From: Sclerotiophoma versabilis
Lineage: Eukaryota; Ascomycota; Dothideomycetes; Pleosporales; Didymellaceae
DNA length: 64,000 nt
Direction of reading: 5' to 3'
Assembly: GCA_012274445.1 (NCBI GenBank)
Contig: JAAROD010000044.1
Coordinates: forward strand, 310,001 to 374,000
Positions 1-11,595 of the stretch are shown here, piece by piece. The position numbers and the translations under genes were made by a program. A model generated the notes under the pieces. That model did no database searches. It was given only the letters and a program-made list of their open reading frames with translations, and had not been told where the DNA came from. How positions within the stretch are numbered: position 1 is the first letter of the stretch; every line of letters begins with the position of its first letter.

Positions 1-1771
1 ATGGAAAAAAAGTACTCTTCCTAGTAACGGCATCATACCTAGCTAACCTATATGCAGTCAATCAGGAAGACCTCACTGCACCGAAACCCTTGCTTATATT
101 CCTAAATTCCCGTGGCCTTATGAAACCATGGGAGTTTGCTGCGATCAAAATGGAGTTCAGCCCTGTCCTTAAAATGCTTTTCAATGGCTGCGTAGACCAG
201 AACCTGTGCATCTCGCTGACCATCGACTTTACCAAAGCTGTGGACCCTAGCGTATACGAAAGGCTCAACAGAAGTAGCGACGGCTCATTGAAGCGCCACC
301 GTTATGATGGAAAGTACAGTGTCTGCGCGCGTCGCGCCTTTCAGACGCTGTTAATGCAACAACGTATACTCTCATTTCTGCGTACATGTGCCAGAGCGAT
401 CTTGCACGACAAGACCGACATTGATCTGCTTCAGTCTCCAATACAAGATGTCTTGCCGATTACAGAGATTGTCAACGACCACTGCAATAAGCATACATCC
501 TTTACTAAGGTACTGAATTTAGCACCATACCGAGGATGGAACTCTTTAAACTTCTCTCAACTTCGATGCTACATTAAAAGCACATTCACCAAGCATAAAA
601 GCCACATCTGGGCCCTCCGTGAGGATCCGGGATATTTCGCAGATAACGTTCAGGAACAACTCAGTCATCTTCCGATCAAAGTCCCATCAGACTGTAGCTG
701 TCATCTAGTCCCGTACCAACAGCTACCGGAGTTCATGACTCATATGGTCTCGATCACAGTGCATGAATCATATTGGATGCTCAATGACTGGAATTTCCTT
801 AGGGAGCGATTGGACATGTTCGAGGGCCTACTGAGGGGAGGTGCGACGAAGCAACAACAAGCCCAGCCTCTCTGTGGACTAAATCGCCAGATGTTGAGAC
901 AGACAAAGTTGATGGTTGTGGATGCAAGGTTACTATAGAGGATCGCGAAGGCATCGACTTCTGCATGTGGAACAAGGTTTTGCAACAGGACTTCAACCCC
1001 CCATTGAATTCCTTTTTCCCACTTAAGGAGAAGCTGAACTATCTCGAGTACAAGAGTCGCACACCCAACACCACCAATGCCATGCGCGAAGCGGAACAAA
1101 ACCTGGACTGCTTCTGGGCTGCCGTTGATGCGCACTACAAGTCGAAGACGGGTCTGGCGCAGCACCAAGTCATAAAGGATTGCCTCTTGGGCAACGACAA
1201 GATGTATCGTACCGCCCCGTGGGACGACAATGTAGTTGAACCTGTCAAGCCAGCTGAAACCACCAGTCAGGAGTATCGACCCATATCAAATTTACTCCAC
1301 GACAAGGCACTGCAGACCACTGGTGCATTCGACAGACTGTCTATGACCGACAAGGTCAAGCTGAAGACTCGGGGTGTTGCTGATCCAGAGCCCGAGGTTA
1401 TGGAAAACTACACCGTGAAGCCTCCTGATCCTGTCACACTCAACACGAAGCGCACTTTCAGGGTCGAAAAACGTACTTACAAGGTCTTCAGAGCATTACT
1501 CTCCGCACCTTCCGACGGAATGAGAGAAGTCTCCAAGAGCATAAAGTGGATAGAATTCAGACGAGCTATGGGTAGCATCGGATTCTCTATTGAGAAACTC
1601 CAAGGCTCAGCATGGCAATTTACACCTGGACCGGGTCTTGGATCAGAGCGCAGTATCCAGTTCCACGAGCTTCATCCTGAGAACGAAATCACCCATGTCA
1701 TCGCTAAGCGTATGGGTAGAAGACTTGGTCGCGTCTACGGCTGGTGTGGAGAGATGTTCCAGCTTGAGTGA
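1..1771 (+). pseudogene. 3' part of a large fungal multigene-family protein, frame broken
   Basis: The reading frame is already open at the window's left edge (frame 3, no stop from base 3), so the true start lies outside. It runs to a TAG at 936-938. From roughly 835 onward a second frame (frame 2) is also open, gives convincing protein, and runs to TGA at 1769-1771. The switch is either a frameshift or a missed splice; no good intron with normal ends was found, so I lean to a frameshift. Conserved-looking pieces are LIFLNSRG near 95, IWALREDPGYFAD near 607-650, and the C-terminal block FSIEKLQGSAWQFTP .. IQFHE .. GRRLGRVYGWCGEMF at 1580-1765. From memory this layout is common in hypothetical proteins of Pleosporales, often in many copies; the function is unknown. 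A broken second copy of its C-terminus lies at 3779-4080. Confidence 0.6.
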
Positions 1772-2354
1772 TACTAGAGACTGCTTACGAATCTCATATG
1801 GAGAATGGTCGCTGTTTGCACGATCACTTGTGAGACCGGCGCTACCGAATCATTCAAGCCTTGGAGATGCTGCACCATCGCATGTCATTGTTGGTTGTGA
1901 TGAAGCAGCAAAACTGCTCATTACTCGGCTCGACGTATGTGCAAGGCTCTGTGAAATTGCTTGTAGACGCATCTGTTGCATTGAAGCACAAGGCCAGCAT
2001 CCAATTTGGTTATTCCGACAGATTTGGGAATGGCGAAGCAACGGGTCAGCAAAGGTGTTTGCTCAATCTGTAGAGGTCTTCTGCCTTCCGACATTGTACC
2101 TTTTCGTAGTTCGTCCTGGTAATCACCCGTCTCAAAAATAGTACTTCAATCCTCTTTTCTGATACACATCTATCGACTAGCTGTCTAACCATCCGTCCAA
2201 CCGCAGCCACGCCTCTCAAAAAGCGCATTGCTAGTTATGCATCAGCGTCTCTCGTGTGTGTCCTCGAAGGACGACTAGCGCAACACTCCTGTCGCAATGA
2301 ACCTAACAGAGCTACTGACTAAGATTTCAAGCGGCAGCAATGCTACACCGGCAA
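1772..2354. other. intergenic, nothing recognisable
   Basis: Short ORFs here (for example 1861-2073 plus and 2046-2228 minus) overlap on both strands. They show no family motif, signal peptide or splice structure. Confidence 0.5.
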
Positions 2355-2491
2355 AAAAACATACAACAGCGGGTATTCGCTAGTGGTCACCCACCTAACT
2401 ACTAATCCGCCGGTACGTTGCTTAAATAGGGCTGAGCGAACGGGAAGCCTTGTTTTCAACGTCCTATGGTCGTATGTGGAAGATATGGTTG
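2355..2491 (+). repeat. left terminal inverted repeat of the 1.24-kb element
   Basis: 137 bp, the reverse complement of 3454-3590. It contains the only long open stretch shared by both arms, which explains the similar short peptides read from either arm; these are not genes. Confidence 0.85.
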
Positions 2492-3453
2492 GAATTTTAC
2501 ATAATATACTAAGCCAAAGATCAAGACTTCTTCGAATCTTACTCATCACTCACACAGCAGATTTCCAGTCTAATATTTGTTATACCCTGCCTTGTATTAG
2601 TTGTTGCCATTAAGGTACTATATCTCTCTACTCTGCGTTTATACTTAATTCCAAGTAGTGTGTTCTCTTTCTTAGTATTTCTACCTAGATGAACCTTCAA
2701 CTGCTGCGCCATTGCCTCCTCCTCTACCTAAGCAGACGTAAAATACATTAGCTATCTGCTAAAGGAAGGATCACGGATGCAGCCGTATTCTGGTAGACCT
2801 GTCTAGTGAAAGTATGCGCTGTAGAGGTGTATCCAGAGCCTACTAATTCAACGTTGTGCAGCTTCTTCACCTTGCCGTTGATACGAGGTTGGTTGATGGG
2901 ATATGCAGAATTAGTCATTTTGCACCATGGAGCAAGGGGCCGAACTGGCAAATCGAAATGCGCGACGAATCTGTTCCACGACCTGAAACCCTTGTCCATG
3001 TTGGAGATCCAAACTTCATCTAGCTAGTTATCTGTCTTCGTTTCAAAGAAGATATCTGGTGATTACCCTTGCGGGCCCATCTGACCTTGGCACTCGGTAA
3101 GGATTGAAAGCTGATTGAAAGAAGGGACTGTCTATTTTGAAGGTAGGCCTTGAATATGCTTGTCCTAGTGTATCATTATATGCATTGTATCCAAGCATTG
3201 GCACATTTCGAACAGAGATCTTCCGCTCGACGAGTTTGATCAAAAGCCTTCGCCACCGTGCAAACAAACTGAATGTGCCGGTATTGTGGATTTGTAATTT
3301 CTGGCTACGGCAAATTAATACACTCATCACAAAGCCTCCGTGAAGAAGATTTTACGTAGTGGGGAGTGTCACCCACTTCTTACGGTGACTCGGTGGTCGT
3401 CTGAGTGGTGGGTGTCGACAACAGATATTCAACGTTTTTATATTACTAAAGAA

Positions 3454-3590
3454 CAACCATATCTTTCACATACGACCATAGGACGTTGAAAACAAGGCTT
3501 CCCGTTCGCTCAGCCCTATTTAAGCAACGTACCGGCGGATTAGTAGTTAGGTGGGTGACCACTAGCGAATACCCGCTGTTGTATGTTTTT
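3454..3590 (-). repeat. right terminal inverted repeat of the 1.24-kb element
   Basis: Mirror copy of 2355-2491. The near-identity of the arms implies recent activity or recent gene conversion. Confidence 0.85.
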
Positions 3591-3778
3591 GTCGTCATTA
3601 GGTAGATTACCATACAACAATCTTCCAATACAATGGTCAATGGGGTTGACGCAGTCAGGGCGAACTTCTAGCCCAAGTTTAAGGTTAAGACCCATACTTC
3701 AATTGTTCCGGTCGAGCAAGCTATGCTAGCGGCACAAGCTGTCGAGCGCGTTTTTTGGATGAATAAGTAGTGCAATAA

Positions 3779-4080
3779 GGTCTATCAAGGTTTACAAGTG
3801 TTCCTACAAGGTGTTCAAGAGGCTCTTCCGTGTCCTCTCATCAGACTTATCTTAATACCTCCGGGCCATCAAGTGAGACGACCTAAAGGTGGTAACGGGC
3901 GTAGGCTTTGGCGCGGAGGAGCTGCATGGCTCGACGTGGCAGTCTGCTCCCGTCAGTGACAAGCTCGTTCTCGAGCGCGGTATCCAGTTTCACGGAGATG
4001 AGAAACTTCGGGAAAAGACTGCAGCGGGCATACGGATGGAAACGGCATTATGTTTAGGCATCATGTTTAGATTGCATCCA
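3779..4080 (+). pseudogene. degenerate C-terminal copy of the family at 1-1771
   Basis: Conceptual translation gives YKVFKRLF.., two stops, then VGFGAEELHGSTWQSAP .. IQFHGDE .. GIMFRLH. This lines up with YKVFRALL .. IGFSIEKLQGSAWQFTP .. IQFHELHPE .. GEMFQLE at 1480-1771. It therefore matches the last ~100 residues of the upstream gene, carries in-frame stops and has lost the terminal arginine-rich run. No upstream portion could be traced with confidence. It is a dead fragment, separated from the longer copy by the 1.24-kb inverted-repeat element. Confidence 0.6.
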
Positions 4081-4280
4081 TGCCGTATTGTGCGTTTGGT
4101 ACTATCACTTGAGGCTGGCGCAGGGACTATCAAAAAGATGGTTTCAGTAAGGCACGGTAGAACCTAGCAGCTCAACACGTTGAGAATTCAAAAACTCCAT
4201 TTGTGCAACTATATATATAGGACATTAAAACGCCCTTGCCGCTCAGTCCAGTGTTTGCCTACCCAGGCGTACATATTCGC

Positions 4281-6662
4281 TCACCACAATTGGCAGGTAG
4301 GCTTCTTCTCCTTACATTGGAAGCTTTCCTTGAACTCGCGACTGTTGGCCATGGTGCCCAGAATGCGTGCCCACTTGGGTGCATGAGGGTCAGTGTAAAT
4401 CCTGTTGATAGCATTCTCCTTGCGCGACTTGCCGCACCACCAGTTCGAGTAGGTGACGAAGAAAAGTTGGTCCTGAGAAAAGTGCTCAAGACCTGGAAGA
4501 TCCTGATTGGGTTTCTTGTGGGAACGGCGCTTCCAAGCCTGGTAAGAGGCTGAGAGACCGCCAGCATCAGCAATGTTTTCACCGAGCGTGAGACGTCCAT
4601 TGACATGAAGGGGCTTGTCATCAGTTCCAGGGACGGAAAAGTTAGCATACTGGTTGACAAAACACTTGGCTCGTTCACTGAAAGCCTCCACGGTTCCATT
4701 TGACCACCAGTCTGTGTAGTTACCGTTCTGATCATAGTGACGGCCGGTCGAGTCGAAAGCATGGCTGAGCTCATGACCAGCAACAGAGCCGAATGCACCG
4801 TATGACATGTACGCAGGAACGTTGACATCGAAGACCGGGAACTGCATGATGCCAGCTGGGAAGACGATCTCGTTGCCAGGCGGGTTGTAATACGCATTGA
4901 CTTCGAAAGCTGGCATGCCCCATTGGCCGCGATCGACTGGCTTTCCCAACGCTGACCACTCATCACCAACGGCGAAGCGGAGTACCGAGAGAGCGTTTTG
5001 GAAGAATGTATCGGACGACACATTGACAGAATCGTAGTACTTCTCAAGGCTGGGAGGGTCCATGATGTTCGGGCTCTCGGTGGGGTAGCCAATCTTCTGG
5101 ATGATGTTGTGGACCTTGTTGATGGCCTGTTTGGTGGTAGCCTTATCCATCCACTTCGTAGCTTGAAGCTTTTTGGCAAACTCTGTCTTAATGTCGGTGA
5201 TGATGGTATCACCAAACTTCTTCGCCTCAGCAGAAAAGGCCTTCTCAATGAAAAACCTGCTCAGGATCCAGCCCACACCATCGCCGACATGACCGACACA
5301 CTTACGCCAGCGTTCAGGTGTGGAGTCAGGATCCTGGAGAATGTCAGACATGTCGATAGGGATGTGTTCAACTTGCTACTGACCTTGCCTGCGAGCTCAT
5401 TGACGAATCGTCTGTATGGCTTAACCTCATCTGCATCCACATACCCTGAGAAGGACTGTACAGCCTTCCATACAAAATAGTTCATCACCACCTCGCTGTC
5501 GGTCTCGTTTAGGATAGAAAATAGCTTGCTTTGGTAGCTCGGCGCCATGACAATAACGCGGTCAATACCGACTCCCTTGGGCGCAAGATCGTGAAGCAAT
5601 CCCTTCAGATCAATTTCTGGGGCCAGTTTGTTTGCATCGTCCAGGCTCATTGGGTTATAGTACTTGGTGACGTCCTCGCGCTCCTCAGTACTGGGTGAAG
5701 CGGCTGCTAGTTTCTTCTCAAAATCAACAATCTTAGAGAACGAATCTTCCTTTGCATCGGGGTAGAGAGCGCTGAGCACTTTGACGGTGACCCCACGGTA
5801 CTTCTCGACGAGTTTCTCATCTTCATACCGCTCCTTGCTTGGCAAACCAAACGAGTAGGGTGCAGCAACAGACACCACGACAGTGTCGGGATCACGGTCA
5901 TCAGCACCGGTTCCAGTCGCGACTAGACCAGTGACTCCATATCTTGCAAGGAGAGATGCAGCGTCACCATCTGGATATGCCTGCTTAATTTCCTCCAGAA
6001 CTTCAAGGAGTGGTTCAGCGCCGAGGCTTTTTATCTTATCCTCGTCGAGGCAAGCATCGTATACGCTCTTCATCTTGTCAAAGTTCTGCTCGTCGGTCGA
6101 CTTCTGCACAGTCTCCAGCTGCATGGGTGAGAAGTATGAGTGCTGTAGAGACTTAGTCAGCAAGGAAGTATCACTCATCAAAAAGCAAACACACCTGAGA
6201 ATCCTTAGGGTATGGCGCCTCCAGGATGTGACGAAGCAGCAACTCCGAGTTCTCGCTCATGATAGTGCCTGTGAACGCATCACCTTGATCAGGACGCAGA
6301 TCATGTCGGTCTCGCCAACCACCACAAACAAGCTCCTCGAAGTTAGTGCAAGGATCGATTTCTTTGTAATTGGGTGAGAGATTGTAGAGGATCTCTGAAG
6401 CCGCATGCACGCATGCTGGTGTCAGGCATAGCTTGCTCTTAGCTGATTGCGCCGTGACTTTGCACTGAGATCAGCTTCGCATTAATGCCAGGAGGATAAC
6501 TGATATACCTTCGGGAACACCGTAGTAGAGTATTCCGGCGGCAGCAGTAGCACCTAGCACCTTCAATGCTGTCTTCCTGGAGGAACAGCGTTGATGGCGC
6601 GGAGCCGGCTCCGCGTGAGTCGCGTCGAAGCGCGGTATGAGCGGTGCCTTCTCGTCCGCCAT
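4281..6662 (-). CDS. M13 (neprilysin/endothelin-converting-enzyme-like) zinc metallopeptidase
   Basis: Four exons, read on the minus strand: 6662-6509, 6442-6195, 6142-5384, 5333-4281. The introns of 66, 52 and 50 bp all have GT..AG ends, and splicing gives 737 residues. M13 enzymes are type II membrane or secreted zinc peptidases that trim oligopeptides. Visible features are a short cytosolic N-terminus, a hydrophobic segment at about 37-56, the M13 N-terminal block with CxTPACVxAASEIL, the NAYYNP substrate-binding motif at about 533-538, the HELSH zinc site at about 574-578, the third ligand in ENIADAGG at about 639, and the CxxW-like family ending CQLW. Length is normal for fungal M13 proteins and all key residues are present. 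The start at 6662 is the first ATG giving a conventional N-terminus; an in-frame upstream ATG at 6725 is possible but less likely. Confidence 0.93.
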
Positions 6663-7109
6663 GTTGTTTGCAAGGCTGAGATTTGATCTGGTTGATGAGT
6701 ATGATAATGCCAGCCAGCTGAGCACCGAGTTGTGATGAAGAAGCTGATGATGGATGAGCCGATGTTGGGATGAGCAACGATGACGCTAGGCTGCAGCCCG
6801 AGCGGAGATCTGGGGTGCATGGAAATGCAAGGGGCTGGTCCGGCAGCAGCCGCCCGTCCACCAAAACCAGATGATCAGTCGTTCCACGACCACACACATG
6901 TTGAGCATGTCAGGCTCTACGTGACTTTCAAAATCGACTGCGTCTAGCATCAGGAACCCCTCGCGGTCACGAGCCCAGCTACATTCGAAAGCAAAACCGT
7001 GGCAGTAATATCGGTGACGTCACTACCGCTGACAGCGCAAAATGGACAACTTGAGAAGTCCCGTTACATTTTAATTTGAGTAGGTAACAAGAAGGTATGA
7101 TACATCTTA
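6663..7109. other. intergenic between M13 peptidase and DUF1275 gene
   Basis: Holds the presumed promoter and 5' leader of the peptidase and the 3' end of the DUF1275 gene. No further gene is supported. Confidence 0.5.
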
Positions 7110-8003
7110 TCACTTCGCTACCGTTTTCTTCTGCTTCCAGAAGAACCACGCCACAGTCATGATGACTTTGATACCGACTGCAATCCACAAGCCGCCCTTG
7201 AAACCAGCGTCGGATTTCGTGAGGAATGCACCGGATATAGCGCCACACAAGAGGAGTACAGCCCCAAGGAAGCGACGATTCCTGTCGGCATTCTGACCCA
7301 GGGGCGCTGTAAAGAGTTGCCCATCGCTCATCAGGTCACAGTACAGACTTGTCAAGACCACGGTTGGCATTGCATTGTACTTCAGCGCACGACTGGCCAC
7401 TATCTGGCCAGCACTCTGGAAGGCCAAGATAGTGATTGCGGCGAAGTCAGATCCGGGAAAAGTACTCGGCATGGTGAACTTCAGCAGCCCAGAGTCATTT
7501 TGGGTGACGACGACCGGTGGCTCGTTTGGAATGACCGGAATCGTCGTGATGATGGCGACAATAGCGATAAGAAGAGCCTGAATGGCGAAGGACGAGACTA
7601 ATACCCATCGCCTTTGGGGTCCGAAAAATCGATGAAAAGTTGAGAAGAACAGTGCGCCAAGTGCAAAGCACACAATTGCTGCCAATGACTTCGCCCACGA
7701 GTATCGAGGTGCGGAGTCAGGTTGTCCATTGACACCCAAGCCGACAAAAATCGTGTTGCCTGAACGGTGTGAGTTGCCGGAGCTCATAGATTGACATCTC
7801 GTTCACTGACCTGTTTGCATACTGACGAAACATGCGTACATGTTGAATGCCATGCTGTCGATGAGGCCTGAACAGAAGAAGCAGCCTAGCAGAATCAAAT
7901 CTGCCCATTTTGCATCGATATCTGCATCGAGTCGCTGTCGAACTTGTGATTTCGCTTGTGGCTTATCTAGTTCGTCTCCCATAGCTTCGTGATCTCTGTT
8001 CAT
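7110..8003 (-). CDS. DUF1275 (YoaK-like) multi-pass membrane protein
   Basis: Two exons (8003-7811 and 7759-7110) joined across a 51-bp GT..AG intron give 280 residues. The join restores the family hallmark CFVSMQTGNTIFVGLG, which is strong support for the splice. Several hydrophobic segments follow: ADLILLGCFFCSGLIDSMAF, SLAAIVCFALGALFF, WVLVSSFAIQALLIAIVAIITTIPVIP, ITILAFQSAGQIVAS, FLGAVLLLCGAISGAFL and WIAVGIKVIMTVAWFFW, with a lysine-rich C-terminus. DUF1275 proteins are widespread in fungi and bacteria; they are presumed transporters or membrane facilitators, but no substrate is established. Length and topology are normal for the fungal branch. Neighbours are in the same orientation but unrelated in function. 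Confidence 0.88.
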
Positions 8004-9010
8004 GGTGTTGACATTTGGTCATGCCCTCGCAACGGCTCTAAGTACCTTTGTACCACGCCGCTTACGATTCGCACCCGCCACAAGCCAGAAAATTTTTATT
8101 CACTATCAAACAAGACCGGTCGCAATCTCTAGGCTCTTATCAGAACGCGCCCCTTGCGTGGCTCGCGGCCGAGACAATTCCCCGCGCACTGTAAACTTAC
8201 CCTTCCTTAAAGCAGCTTTTGGCACTCCAATTGTCAAGTATAAGAATTAGAACATACAACTTCGTAAAACAGGTTCGTCTCTACAGTTCCGTGTTTTCTG
8301 AGATCTGTAGGCTACATATTTGTCGTGTGAGTCTACACCGCAGAACGGTGTTCTTCGTGTTGTCGGTGATTTGGTGTGCGGCGAGTTGTTTCGGCCGCGT
8401 GCGTTGGATAAGAGCGATGTCGCGATGCACGCTAATTGGTGCGTCATGCACTACAACGCGGCTCTGCTGTGCCGCACGCGGAAATGCGGCTACGAATCCT
8501 ACGATAGCTCGGACCACGAAACGCTACACAATGCCGATATCCCCTTAGTCCGCACGTTTGAACCGTCAATCGCCTGAGAAGGTCTGTGCTATGAGTTGAA
8601 CGCGCAGTGCCTATTATGATAAGTAGGTATCTCACATTGATTATCGTCGTTAAAAGAATATTATTTCCACCATGAACTTGGCCCGACCGACTAGTGAACG
8701 AAATGCCTGAGCAACAAGTCAGTTCAGGTACCACGGAAGGAGGAGGATACAAAGGCACGCTCTCCCAGAACATGAGGAGTAATCAGGGCCAACGTTTACG
8801 AGTTGTACAGCGTGTTCTCAATCCACATGATAGGTTTCAAAAGTATGCGCTGAAGATCGCTAATTGGCACCTAGCAACTGGCTGTTTGCGCATCACGAGA
8901 GGCACCACATGGGACATATAAACTGGATCAATCGAGCGAAGGTAACTCTTGCTGTGTTCAAATAACAATAAAAATTAATTATCGCTCCACCTACGAAACG
9001 GTATAACGCT
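8004..9010. other. intergenic, no supported gene
   Basis: One kilobase between the start of the DUF1275 gene and the 3' end of the GH43 gene. ORFs such as 8320-8577 plus overlap antisense ORFs of equal quality and match no family. Confidence 0.5.
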
Positions 9011-10200
9011 TTACTCTCCAGAAGGACCAATGAGGGTAGTTCCCAGCTTGCCAGGCGTTCCAAAGTTAGGCGTGCCGTTGGAGTTCCAGTTGACCTTCTG
9101 CACCATAGTGTATCGGTTGCCATCGCAAGATCCGCGGCTGTTGGCAGTGGCGTGGTACACGTTCCAGATCTCTTTGCCGTCGGGGCTGGTGAAAAAGCTA
9201 TGTCATGATCAGTATGTGCTTGCAAAACTGGTAGAGTTTCAACTTACCCGTTATGTCCTGGGCCGTAGTTACTGTTCGCAGAGGTGAAAACTGGACCAGT
9301 TTTGGCCCAGCTAGCACTCAAAGTTGGGTCACCGCTTCCGTTCCAGGTGAGGAGACCCAAGCTGTATTGAGCTGTCCAGCAGTAGCTAGCAGAGTAGGTG
9401 AGATAAGTCTTGCCGCCGTGGTACATCGCAGCTGGGCCTTCCATAACGGGTGAACCGTTCTTCTCCCAACTTTGGGTGGGCGTTGAGAGGATCTTAGTAG
9501 CACCGATTTTGCCAGGCGATGTAAGCGGTGCGATGCAGAGCGACTGGAGGCTGTTGAACATGCAAGACCAGACGAAGTAGTTACCCCAGGAGCTGAAGCG
9601 GACGATGCTGCCGTCGATGCCCCAAGTGTTGGTCAGAGATGCAAGGTAAGAGTAGGACTGGAAAGGGTCGGAACCGCCTACAGCATTGTCAGTATCTCTC
9701 TTTACGCATATATGCACGGATCCGGGTCTTACCCTTAAGGACATGTGGACGCTGCAGGTCCAGATTGGCGTTGCTGCCGGCTGTGTAGTAGATGTACCAC
9801 AAGCCATCAAGGTAGTGGAGCTCAGGCTGGAGCGAATGGTTAGCATTCTTGGTTGTAACTCCTAGATAGGCATACTTACTGCCCACATATTCGCATTCCT
9901 AGTACCCGTTAGTCACGAACAATCCCGAGATGCTTTTGAATCTGGTTTGAAGACTCACCTGCTGGTGTTCGTGTCCGTCCAGACGATTTTCCTCTCTCCA
10001 GTCTTCAGACCTTCGATTGTCTTGGCCCTGGTAATCTGAAGGTTGGTCCAAGTTGTGGTCATGAGGTAGTAGTATCCTCCAGTCCAGACCATGAAAGGAT
10101 CAGAGCCATCGGTCTTCTTGAGCGGGTTCGAGAAGTTTGCTGCGCTGACGAGGGAAGAAAGCGCAAGCACGCATGTGCTGAGAGTCTGGAGGAACTTCAT
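9011..10200 (-). CDS. secreted glycoside hydrolase family 43 (arabinanase/arabinofuranosidase type)
   Basis: Five exons on the minus strand: 10200-9959, 9898-9880, 9826-9733, 9677-9248, 9197-9011. Introns are 50-60 bp with GT..AG ends. The second exon is only 19 nt and encodes NANMWA, so the conserved WAPEL block is assembled across two introns. The product has 323 residues. A signal peptide is evident (residues 1-20, LQTLSTCVLALSSLVSA). The expected GH43 acids are Asp34 in DGSDPF, Asp140 in GIDGSI and Glu198 in VMEGPAA. These enzymes form a five-bladed beta-propeller and cleave alpha-L-arabinofuranosyl links in plant cell-wall arabinan or arabinoxylan outside the cell. Exact substrate cannot be told from sequence. 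The preserved frame over five exons argues for a functional gene. Confidence 0.9.
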
Positions 10201-10811
10201 GTTGCCAGTTGCAGTACGATGTGAGTGATCTTCGTAGCCTACGCTTCCGTCGTTAAGTATTTAACGCTGCTCCCAATTGTCAGTTGGCAATGTAATTCGG
10301 AGTCTGGCCGATGTACAAAATGAATGTATACCACTCGGCCATGCTCACGCTTCGCTGTAAAGACCGAGCTACTCATCCCACGAATAGTTGTTTCGAAACA
10401 GATGACACCAAGACAATTAGATTGGCGGAGTAGAATCACCTGCACGGAAGTTGCAGGACATGGCTTAAGCGTTTCACGGAAGAGCCACATAACGCTCCGA
10501 TTGGTGCAATTCGTAAAGGAGCTCTTCAGCTGTCATGACAGCTCACGGGCCGTACCCAGGTAGTGAAGCTTGTTTCGCATAGAAAAAAGCGATTTCTAGA
10601 TTTACCAGTGCGGGTTGCGGTGTCCGTGCGTGCAATGCCCAGATGCGCATAGCACCCTGCCAATTTTAAAAACTCTAGCCACTAACACGTTAGAGCACAA
10701 ATCACCTTGTTTGAGTGTAGAGCTGTTGCGTCTGGTCAATGCGAAGTTGGGAGGATGGAGAAGGCATGTCTATCTGTCTAATTGCAAAGACTGAAGCGAG
10801 GGGCCACTCAT
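10201..10811. other. intergenic, no supported gene
   Basis: Upstream region of the GH43 gene up to the fold-back element. Overlapping short ORFs on both strands show no motif. Confidence 0.45.
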
Positions 10812-10813
10812 TA

Positions 10814-11103
10814 CCGTATCCGTGCACCCAACGATCGGATTCAACCAACAATCGCATTTTACTAGTAAAATAACAAAAATATACAAGATTAACTTAGAAA
10901 TACCTAGCCCTACAGCACCTCTAGTAGAAAATACCTAATAATAAAGTTATACAAAATAACTAGCTCTATAACTTTTGTATAGAAGATTTTTAAATATATA
11001 GCTGTTCTAGAATTTTCTTTAGAATCTATAAAAGTTAAAGGTAATAGAATTCTCTAAGATTCTAACATGTAATAGATATAAGCACTAGAAACAACTTTTA
11101 TAT
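10814..11103 (+). repeat. left arm of the fold-back element
   Basis: About 290 bp, complementary to 11224-11481 plus 18485-18516. One visible mismatch near the outer end is ATTG versus ATCG beside the insertion site. Confidence 0.8.
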
Positions 11104-11223
11104 TAGAGACTTTCTTTAATAAAGCTTATTTAAATAGTTATAAAGAAAACTCTACTTTTAAATAGTCTATAATAGTAAAATTAAGTATAAATCTATATTT
11201 AAAGTATATATTAAAAAAAAATT

Positions 11224-11481
11224 ATATAAAAGTTGTTTCTAGTGCTTATATCTATTACATGTTAGAATCTTAGAGAATTCTATTACCTTTAACTTTTATA
11301 GATTCTAAAGAAAATTCTAGAACAGCTATATATTTAAAAATCTTCTATACAAAAGTTATAGAGCTAGTTATTTTGTATAACTTTATTATTAGGTATTTTC
11401 TACTAGAGGTGCTGTAGGGCTAGGTATTTCTAAGTTAATCTTGTATATTTTTGTTATTTTACTAGTAAAATGCGATCGTTG
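11224..11481 (-). repeat. right arm (inner portion) of the fold-back element
   Basis: Inverted copy of the left arm, interrupted at 11481 by the 5' LTR. The remaining outer 32 bp of the arm lies beyond the retrotransposon at 18485-18516. Confidence 0.8.
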
Positions 11482-11595
11482 TGTTACGATCCTGTGCGGA
11501 CGAAGCGGCACAGTGATTAAGTAGCCAACCACAGCCCTCACCCATGAACCAGGGGCGGAGTCAGGAAGGATCTCCCTTTGTACGGTCACGTGACA

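Larger units (their letters stand above)
2355..3590. mobile_element. 1.24-kb element with 137-bp terminal inverted repeats, non-autonomous
   Basis: The sequence at 2355-2491 is repeated in reverse complement at 3454-3590 with only one clear mismatch over 137 bp (G versus A about 12 bases from the inner edge). Both ends start with AAAAACATACAACAGCGGGT. The roughly 960 bp between the arms contain only short unrelated ORFs (such as 2806-3027 plus), none resembling a transposase, so the element looks non-autonomous. A TA occurs symmetrically 8-9 bases inside each end, but the arms continue outward past it, so no target duplication can be assigned with certainty. Such long near-perfect arms are typical of fungal DNA transposon derivatives; the superfamily cannot be named from the sequence. 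Confidence 0.8.

Noticed and set aside
4259..5480. Long ORFs overlapping the M13 gene on both strands (4259-5248 minus, 4998-5480 plus)
   Set aside because: Frame shadows of the M13 exons, which carry all family motifs.
8320..8577. 85-codon plus-strand ORF upstream of the DUF1275 gene
   Set aside because: Antisense ORFs of similar quality in the same place, no motif.
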